Both the position numbers and the translations under genes were made by a program. Positions 55,685-64,000 of a DNA stretch of 64,000 nucleotides are shown here, piece after piece (position 1 is the first letter of the stretch; each line of letters starts with the position of its first letter). The stretch covers positions 1 to 64,000 of the forward strand of contig NZ_LVHI01000032.1 in assembly GCF_001645385.1 (NCBI RefSeq), written 5' to 3'. The notes below the pieces were generated by a model. That model was not told where the DNA came from and ran no database searches. It worked only from the letters and a program-made list of their open reading frames with translations. This DNA is from Rhodococcoides kyotonense (lineage in GTDB: Bacteria > Actinomycetota > Actinomycetes > Mycobacteriales > Mycobacteriaceae).

Positions 55685-55844
55685 ACCGTTCTTCTCCCTG
55701 GAAACCGTTGTCAGCTCGGTAACATGCACTTGTCAACTGTGATCTTGGTTGCTTTCGCGCGACTCTGTCACGTAGCGTGCCGTTCGACCCCAGGAGAGAT
55801 CGGTGCGGGGGCGCCACCGACGTTCGCAAAGACGAGGTGAGTGC

Positions 55845-56732
55845 ATGTCTTCGACCGAGCAAGCAGGACCGTCCGACAAAGTGGTTCTCCGGCCGCGGAA
55901 CGTGGCGTTCGATTGGGGGTCCCTGCCACTTCACTACGTCGACGGCGATCCCCTCGCGACGCACCTGTTCAACGTGATGCATCTGCTCCTGCCCGAGGGC
56001 GAGGAATGGTTCGTCAGAACGTTCAAGGAAGCGTTGCCCCTGATCCACGACGAGCAGTTGCGCGACGACGTCATCGGATTCATCGGACAGGAAGCCGTTC
56101 ACGCGCAAGCACATACGCAAGTTCTCGATCAACTGACCGCGTACGGCATCGACGTGACGCCGTACGTCGAGCAAATGCAGTTCCTGTTCGGACGCGCACT
56201 CGGCAACCGGACGCACCACGGTCAGAACAGCCTCGTCGAGCGCGTCGCCCTGATCGCTGCCGTAGAACATCTCACGGCTTTTCTCGGCGACTGGGTCCTC
56301 AACGCCGACGCCCTCGACGACGTCGAGTTCGATCCGACGATGCTCGATCTGCTGCGTTGGCACGGTGCCGAGGAGGTCGAACATCGTTGTGTCGCATACG
56401 AAGTGATGCGGTACTTCGACGTCCGACCGGCCAGGCGGATCCGTACCTATCTGGTGATCGCGCCCGCACTGATGTGGTTCTGGGCGCGCGGCGTGCGCTA
56501 CCTGATGAGCCAGGATCCGTCGTTGCAGAATGTGCCGGTGAAGAAGCGTCGGCCGTCGTTCCGTCGGTACCGGCGGGTCACGGCCAAGGGGTTGTTTCCC
56601 GGGCCCATGCTGATCGTGCGCGCATCGCTGCGGTACTTCCGGTCGGACTACCACCCCTCACAGGAGGGATCGACCGAACAGGCGGAGCGCTATCTGGCGT
56701 CGTCGCCCGCGGCACGAGCGGCTGCAGGGTAG
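55845..56732 (+). CDS. PF10118-type 'metal-dependent hydrolase' with ferritin-like residue pattern
   Basis: 295 aa. Called metal-dependent hydrolase (COG3687) in databases. The visible acidic/His pattern is E54 (EEWFVRTF), E83-x-x-H86 (GQEAVHAQAH), E141 (AVEHLTAFL), E177-x-x-H180 (GAEEVEHRCVAYE). That is the order E, ExxH, E, ExxH of ferritin-like diiron oxygenases, so an oxygenase role fed by the ferredoxin reductase that follows 7 nt later is a reasonable inference. Basic, no signal peptide. ATG preceded by a GAGGTGAG. Not part of the standard origin block. Confidence 0.78.
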   Translation: MSSTEQAGPSDKVVLRPRNVAFDWGSLPLHYVDGDPLATHLFNVMHLLLPEGEEWFVRTFKEALPLIHDEQLRDDVIGFIGQEAVHAQAHTQVLDQLTAYGIDVTPYVEQMQFLFGRALGNRTHHGQNSLVERVALIAAVEHLTAFLGDWVLNADALDDVEFDPTMLDLLRWHGAEEVEHRCVAYEVMRYFDVRPARRIRTYLVIAPALMWFWARGVRYLMSQDPSLQNVPVKKRRPSFRRYRRVTAKGLFPGPMLIVRASLRYFRSDYHPSQEGSTEQAERYLASSPAARAAAG

Positions 56733-56739
56733 GCGCGAG

Positions 56740-57861
56740 ATGGGTGTTCGACGCAAGCTCTCCGATATGACGAAGGCGGTCGAATCCTTTCGGGTGGGAC
56801 GGACGATTCCGCCGGATCTGTACGGTGACCCGGTTCCGGACCAGACGATGTCGCTCGTCACCGACGCGCTCGACAAATGGTTCGCACTGCTGGACGCAGG
56901 TACCTACTCGCCCGAGCATGCGGCTCCGGCCGTCGTGCACGCGAGGTCGCTCACGCTCGAGCGACGCGAGGTGATGTGCGACGACCAACCGGTGGTCCGA
57001 TTGACGTTCGCGGCCACCGACGGCGTCCCGCTCGCGGCATGGTCGCCCGGAATGCACATCGACGTCCGGTTGCCGTCGGGACGTCGTCGCCAGTACTCGC
57101 TGTGCGGCGACCCGTCGGACAGCACCTATACCGTTGCGGTGCGGCTCGTTCCGGACGGCGGCGGTGGGTCGACGGAGATGCATGCCCTCGAGCCTGGCGA
57201 CGAGGTGACCGTTCTCGGGCCACGTAACGGGTTCCCGTTCGTGCCGCAGGGACAGGCCTTGTTCGTGGCGGGCGGCATCGGTATCACCGCGATTCTGCCG
57301 ATGGTTCGTGCTGCCCGACGCGTCGGCATGGACTGGCGTCTGATCTATTGCGGCCGCTCGCGTGCATCGTTGCCGTTTCTCGACGAGATCGAATCGTGGA
57401 ACTCGGAGCGTGTGACGGTCTTCACGGACGACGTCGACGGTGTGCAGATCGGCTCGTCTCTGCTGCACGACGTGACGGGTGGCGCGGTGTACTGCTGTGG
57501 TCCGCCGCCGATGATCGACACCGTGAGGACGGCATTCGACGACTCTCGCGCGACCCACCTGTACTTCGAACGTTTCTCCCCGCCACCCGTTCGGGGCGGT
57601 GTCGAATTCGAGGTTCAGTTGGTGGAATCCGGAACGGTGGTGACTGTGCCGGCGGATATGACTGCGCTGCAGGCGATTCGAGAGGTCAAGCCGGACGTCG
57701 CCTATTCCTGTCGGCAAGGATTCTGCGGAACGTGTCGGGTTCGGGTGCTGCACGGCACCCCGGAGCACCGCGACGACAGACTGACGCCGGAGGAGCGCGG
57801 TCGCGAAATGTTGATCTGCGTCTCCCGCTCGAAGGGCGGAAGGATCGTGCTGGACCTCTAG
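56740..57861 (+). CDS. Ferredoxin reductase with plant-type 2Fe-2S domain (PDR/VanB type)
   Basis: 373 aa. An N-terminal extension (about 1-60) is followed by an FAD-binding barrel (RQYSLCGDPSD, about 125-135), an NAD(P) domain (LFVAGGIGITAILPMVRAA, CGPPPMIDTVRTAF) and a C-terminal 2Fe-2S ferredoxin domain with C-x4-C-x2-C (CRQGFCGTCRVRV) and a fourth cysteine in LICVSRS. Transfers electrons from NAD(P)H to an oxygenase, most likely the preceding diiron-like protein. Confidence 0.9.
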   Translation: MGVRRKLSDMTKAVESFRVGRTIPPDLYGDPVPDQTMSLVTDALDKWFALLDAGTYSPEHAAPAVVHARSLTLERREVMCDDQPVVRLTFAATDGVPLAAWSPGMHIDVRLPSGRRRQYSLCGDPSDSTYTVAVRLVPDGGGGSTEMHALEPGDEVTVLGPRNGFPFVPQGQALFVAGGIGITAILPMVRAARRVGMDWRLIYCGRSRASLPFLDEIESWNSERVTVFTDDVDGVQIGSSLLHDVTGGAVYCCGPPPMIDTVRTAFDDSRATHLYFERFSPPPVRGGVEFEVQLVESGTVVTVPADMTALQAIREVKPDVAYSCRQGFCGTCRVRVLHGTPEHRDDRLTPEERGREMLICVSRSKGGRIVLDL

Positions 57862-60201
<2,340 letters not shown>

Positions 60202-60251
60202 CGCGCTCGAAACCTGTTGCCACGCACTATCTTTGATTCAAGGAGAATTTG

Positions 60252-62801
60252 ATGTCGGATACCACCGAGCCTCCTGTCGGGCCTCCCGGACAGACGACGA
60301 ACGCCGAGGGCGGAGACCGGATCGATCCGGTCGACATTCAGCAGGAGATGCAGCGTAGTTACATCGACTACGCGATGAGCGTCATCGTCGGCCGCGCGCT
60401 GCCCGAGGTGCGCGACGGCCTCAAGCCGGTGCACCGCCGCGTCCTCTACGCGATGTACGACTCGGGCTTCCGCCCCGACCGTAGCTACGTGAAATCCGCT
60501 CGGCCCGTTGCCGAAACGATGGGTAACTATCACCCGCACGGTGACACCTCGATCTACGACGCGCTCGTGCGTCTCGCCCAGCCGTGGTCGATGCGGTACC
60601 CGCTCGTCGACGGTCAGGGCAACTTCGGGTCACGCGGCAACGACGGACCCGCCGCCATGCGATACACCGAGGCCCGTCTGACGCCGCTCGCGATGGAGAT
60701 GCTGCGCGACATCGACGAGGAAACCGTCGACTTCATCCCCAACTACGACGGCAAGACCCAGGAGCCGACGGTACTTCCGTCGCGTGTGCCGAACCTGTTG
60801 ATGAACGGCTCCAACGGCATCGCCGTCGGTATGGCCACCAACATTCCTCCGCACAACCTGCGCGAACTCGGCGAGGCCGTGTTCTGGGCCCTCGACAACC
60901 ACGAGGCCGACGAGGAAGCCACGCTCGCCGCGTGCATGGAACGCGTCAAGGGCCCGGACTTCCCGACGCACGGTCTCATCGTCGGCAACCAGGGCATCCA
61001 GGACGCGTACTCGACCGGCCGCGGCTCGATTCGCATGCGCGGCGTCGTCGAGATCGAAGAGGACTCGAACGGCCGCACCACGATCGTCATCACCGAGTTG
61101 CCGTACCAGGTCAACCCGGACAACCTGATCACCTCGATCGCCGAGCAGGTCCGCGACGGAAAGCTCGCCGGCATCTCGAAGATCGACGACGAGTCCTCCG
61201 ACCGCGTCGGCATGCGCATCGTCGTCACCATCAAGCGTGACGCCGTCGCCAAGGTCGTGCTGAACAACCTCTACAAGCATTCGCAGCTGCAGACGAGCTT
61301 CGGCGCGAACATGCTGTCGATCGTCGACGGTGTTCCGCGCACGCTGCGTCTCGATCAGATGATCCGCTACTACGTGGCTCATCAGCTCGACGTCATCATT
61401 CGGCGCACGCGCTACCGCCTGCGCAAGGCCGAAGAGCGGGCCCACATCCTGCGCGGTCTGGTCAAGGCTCTCGACGCGCTGGACGAGGTCATCGCCCTGA
61501 TCCGTCGCTCGCCCGACGTGGACGCGGCACGGACCGGCTTGATCGAGCTGCTCGACGTCGACACCATCCAGGCCGACGCCATCCTCGCGATGCAGCTGCG
61601 TCGTCTCGCAGCCCTCGAGCGTCAGAAGATCATCGACGAGTTGGCCGAGATCGAGCGTGAGATCGCGGACCTGCAGGACATCCTCGCCAAGCCCGAGCGC
61701 CAGCGTCAGATCGTGCGCGACGAGCTCGCCGAGATCGTGGAGAAGTACGGCGACGACCGTCGTACCCGCATCATCGCTAACGACGGAGACGTCAGCGACG
61801 AGGACTTGATCGCTCGCGAGAACGTCGTCGTCACCATCACCGAGACCGGGTACGCCAAGCGCACCAAGACCGATCTGTACCGCTCGCAGAAGCGCGGCGG
61901 CAAGGGGGTCCAGGGCGCAGGTCTCAAGCAGGACGACATCGTCAGCAAGTTCTTCGTGTGCTCGACGCACGACTGGATTCTGTTCTTCACCACGAAGGGC
62001 CGCGTCTACCGCGCGAAGGCATACGAGCTGCCCGAGGCAAACCGCACCGCACGCGGTCAGCACGTCGCGAACCTGCTGGCCTTCCAGCCCGACGAGCGTA
62101 TCGCCCAGGTCATCCAGATCAAGACGTACGAGGACGCGCCCTACCTGGTGCTGGCCACCAAGGGTGGTCTGGTGAAGAAGTCCAAGCTCACCGACTTCGA
62201 CTCCAACCGCAGCGGCGGCATCGTCGCCGTCAACCTCCGCGGCGAGGACGAGCTGGTCGGCGCCGTGTTGGCGTCGTCCGACGACGATCTGTTGCTCGTC
62301 TCCGGACAGGGGCAGTCGATCCGCTTCTCGGCGACCGACGAAGTTCTGCGTCCGATGGGTCGTGCGACATCCGGCGTCCAGGGCATGCGTTTCAACGGTG
62401 ACGACCAGCTGCTGTCGCTGAACGTCGTCCGTGAGGGCAAGTACCTTCTCGTCGCGACGTCCGGCGGTTACTCCAAGCGCACCGCGATGGAGGACTACCC
62501 GGCTCAGGGTCGTGGCGGCAAGGGTGTGCTCACGATCCAGTACGACCCGAAGCGTGGCACCCTGGTGGGAGCGCTCATCGTCGACGACGACGACGAGCTG
62601 TACGCCATCACCTCGAGTGGCGGTGTCATTCGTACCGCCGCGAAGCAGGTACGCAAGGCGGGCCGGCAGACGAAGGGCGTTCGGTTGATGAATCTCGGTG
62701 AAGGCGACACACTGCTCGCTATCGCCCGCAACGCAGACGAAGCAGACGAGCCCGAGCCGGGTACCACGAGCACCGAAGATGATGCATCGAAGGAGTCGTA
62801 G
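60252..62801 (+). CDS. gyrA: DNA gyrase subunit A
   Basis: 849 aa. Catalytic tyrosine Y138 in MRYTEARLT, quinolone-region residues [10 protein letters not shown] (T99 and D103 at the places of E. coli S83 and D87), the coiled-coil tower and a C-terminal six-bladed pinwheel with a GyrA-box-like QKRGGKG. An acidic tail ends DDASKES. AAGGAG precedes the ATG. Follows gyrB by 50 nt. Confidence 0.98.
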   Translation: MSDTTEPPVGPPGQTTNAEGGDRIDPVDIQQEMQRSYIDYAMSVIVGRALPEVRDGLKPVHRRVLYAMYDSGFRPDRSYVKSARPVAETMGNYHPHGDTSIYDALVRLAQPWSMRYPLVDGQGNFGSRGNDGPAAMRYTEARLTPLAMEMLRDIDEETVDFIPNYDGKTQEPTVLPSRVPNLLMNGSNGIAVGMATNIPPHNLRELGEAVFWALDNHEADEEATLAACMERVKGPDFPTHGLIVGNQGIQDAYSTGRGSIRMRGVVEIEEDSNGRTTIVITELPYQVNPDNLITSIAEQVRDGKLAGISKIDDESSDRVGMRIVVTIKRDAVAKVVLNNLYKHSQLQTSFGANMLSIVDGVPRTLRLDQMIRYYVAHQLDVIIRRTRYRLRKAEERAHILRGLVKALDALDEVIALIRRSPDVDAARTGLIELLDVDTIQADAILAMQLRRLAALERQKIIDELAEIEREIADLQDILAKPERQRQIVRDELAEIVEKYGDDRRTRIIANDGDVSDEDLIARENVVVTITETGYAKRTKTDLYRSQKRGGKGVQGAGLKQDDIVSKFFVCSTHDWILFFTTKGRVYRAKAYELPEANRTARGQHVANLLAFQPDERIAQVIQIKTYEDAPYLVLATKGGLVKKSKLTDFDSNRSGGIVAVNLRGEDELVGAVLASSDDDLLLVSGQGQSIRFSATDEVLRPMGRATSGVQGMRFNGDDQLLSLNVVREGKYLLVATSGGYSKRTAMEDYPAQGRGGKGVLTIQYDPKRGTLVGALIVDDDDELYAITSSGGVIRTAAKQVRKAGRQTKGVRLMNLGEGDTLLAIARNADEADEPEPGTTSTEDDASKES

Positions 62802-64000
62802 TGAGCACTCCCAACAGGCCAGGCAGCACGCCCGGTCCGCAGAGTGATCGAGCCGAACAGCAAGCTCAGCCTGTGAGGCCGCAACCGGTATCGCGGCCGG
62901 CTGGGCCGCCGCAGGGTGGTGCTCGGCCGCAACCGAGGCCTCCGCAAGGGCAGCAACCTCCGCAGGGCCAACAGCCGGTGCAGGGTGGACGTCCTGGCCC
63001 GCAGGGCCAGCCTCCTCGGGGGCCGCAGCCTGCGCAGGGTCCGGCCGCTCAGCGTCCCCAGCAGCCCCCGCAGGCCGCTCGCCCGGCGCCGCAACAGACG
63101 TCGGACAGGGCTCCGCAGACGCGGGAACAGCCTGCAACTCAGGCTCAGCCCGCCCCGCAGCAGGGCGCAACCACTCCCAAGGCACCGCAGCAGGCACCGG
63201 CACCGCAGCAGGCACCCCGTCCGGCAGCGGACAAGCAGCCGCCGACCGAGGCTGCTTCGGCGGTCGGCCAGCCCGAGAAGCGTGCCCCTCAGTCGCCTGC
63301 CGCATCGGCACCCGCGCCGGAACAGAGTCGTCCCCGTGACCCTCTGCGGGCGAACGAGACTCAGCAGGTGCCGACCAACGGTGCTGTGCAGTCTCCGCCG
63401 TGGCAGCGCACGCAGCGTCAGGAGCCGGCCGATACGTCCGCGCCGCAGAGCACGCCGCAGACCAACCTGTCGAACCGTGGTGGATCGTTGCCCACCGGCG
63501 CACAGGCCTCCGCGGCTCCAGCGGATCGGACGGCCGCCTACCCGGCGGTCACCGAGGACGCCGACGCCAAGACACAGCGCCGCGAGGCCGCGAAGTCGAA
63601 GGCAGCGGTCATCGACGGTCCGACGCGTCACATCGAGCGCAAGGATCTGGCGAAGGACATGCCGGATCTGTCCGCGGTCCGGCACCCGGAGTCCGGCTCC
63701 GAGAAGCAGGCTGCCGTTGCAGCGCCTGCGCTCGTCGCTGCACGACCCGAGGGTGAGTCGCTGCGTGCGACGGTTCAGCTGCGCAAGATCGATCCCTGGT
63801 CGACGCTCAAGATCTCGCTCGTGATCGCGGTGTCGTTGTTCTTCGTCTGGATGGTCGCGGTCGGGCTGCTGTACGCGGTTCTCGACGGCATGGGCGTCTG
63901 GGACAGGTTGAACAGTGCCTTCACCGAGATCGTCAACGAGTCCGGTGGCGGCGGACTCGTCAGCGCCGGACAGGTGTTCGGGTATGCAGCGGTCATCGGT
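62801..64000 (+). CDS. DUF3566 membrane protein (partial, runs off right edge)
   Basis: At least 400 codons open to the edge, no stop. GTG shares its G with the gyrA stop. The first 270 residues are extremely rich in Pro, Gln and Ala with PQ/PQG/QQAP-type low complexity. Then a basic segment (RHIERKDLAKDMPDLS) and, near residues 325-375, two features of DUF3566: QLRKIDPWSTLKISLVIAVSLFFVWMVAVGLLYAVLDGMGVWDRLN (a helix). Corresponds to the gene after gyrA in mycobacteria (Rv0007). Possibly tethers polar cell-wall proteins; unproven. Confidence 0.85.
   Translation, partial: MSTPNRPGSTPGPQSDRAEQQAQPVRPQPVSRPAGPPQGGARPQPRPPQGQQPPQGQQPVQGGRPGPQGQPPRGPQPAQGPAAQRPQQPPQAARPAPQQTSDRAPQTREQPATQAQPAPQQGATTPKAPQQAPAPQQAPRPAADKQPPTEAASAVGQPEKRAPQSPAASAPAPEQSRPRDPLRANETQQVPTNGAVQSPPWQRTQRQEPADTSAPQSTPQTNLSNRGGSLPTGAQASAAPADRTAAYPAVTEDADAKTQRREAAKSKAAVIDGPTRHIERKDLAKDMPDLSAVRHPESGSEKQAAVAAPALVAARPEGESLRATVQLRKIDPWSTLKISLVIAVSLFFVWMVAVGLLYAVLDGMGVWDRLNSAFTEIVNESGGGGLVSAGQVFGYAAVIG

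Noticed and set aside
60630..63503. 957-codon frame opposite gyrA and the DUF3566 gene
   Set aside because: Shadow of two real plus-strand genes, no start signal or known domain.

Overview
The window is the replication-origin region of a high-GC actinobacterium of the order Mycobacteriales (Corynebacteriales), most like Rhodococcus/Rhodococcoides. From about 27 kb to the right edge the gene order is the conserved one around oriC in that order: pcnA, mutT4, a secreted DUF6049 protein, murJ fused to a pseudokinase, sigM and an anti-sigma gene, trxB, trxA, cwlM, a GNAT-like gene, parB, parA, rsmG, jag, yidC, yidD, rnpA, rpmH, dnaA, oriC, dnaN, gnd, recF, dciA, gyrB, gyrA and a DUF3566 membrane protein cut by the right edge. 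Frequent GTG starts, candidate leaderless genes (TAnnnT box 6-7 nt before the start codon) and parS sites of the form GTTTCACGTGAAAC fit this assignment.

The left part (1-27 kb) is accessory or metabolic. It starts with the 5' end of a transposase running off the edge. Next come a glucosylglycerate hydrolase, a DinB-like protein, an SDR, a PPOX-fold protein and a glutaminase-STAS fusion. A LysR/MFS pair, an Lrp regulator with an AzlCD branched-chain amino-acid exporter, and an SGNH hydrolase follow. A SARP-type regulator sits between a stand-alone thioesterase and a second SDR. Then come a secreted lipase, leuS, an SdpI-like membrane protein, a DUF1648 protein, a diguanylate cyclase, a second secreted lipase, an SLC10-like transporter, glutamate decarboxylase, a YqgE protein, a TetR/epimerase pair with three operator copies, and an MFS carrier.

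The origin itself has three parts. The dnaA-dnaN gap (51162-51721) carries DnaA boxes and an AT-rich tract. The rpmH-dnaA gap carries further boxes. A 2.5-kb gene-free stretch between rsmG and jag (43835-46352) carries eight of the nine parS sites; the ninth lies inside the parA coding sequence. ParA/ParB, DnaA, DnaN, RecF, DciA and gyrase provide replication initiation and segregation. YidC/YidD/RnpA/RpmH serve translation and membrane insertion, and MurJ/CwlM/SigM/Trx link to cell-wall synthesis and redox stress.

The most interesting points are: the parS-rich gene desert, with a 13-bp palindrome that appears both inside it and just after parB; a two-gene insertion between dciA and gyrB whose first protein has a ferritin-like diiron residue pattern beside a ferredoxin reductase; hairpins that carry or touch the stop codons of convergent genes; a diguanylate cyclase without a conventional start codon; and a stand-alone thioesterase that seems to lack its catalytic histidine. 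No CRISPR array, tRNA, rRNA or prophage was seen.
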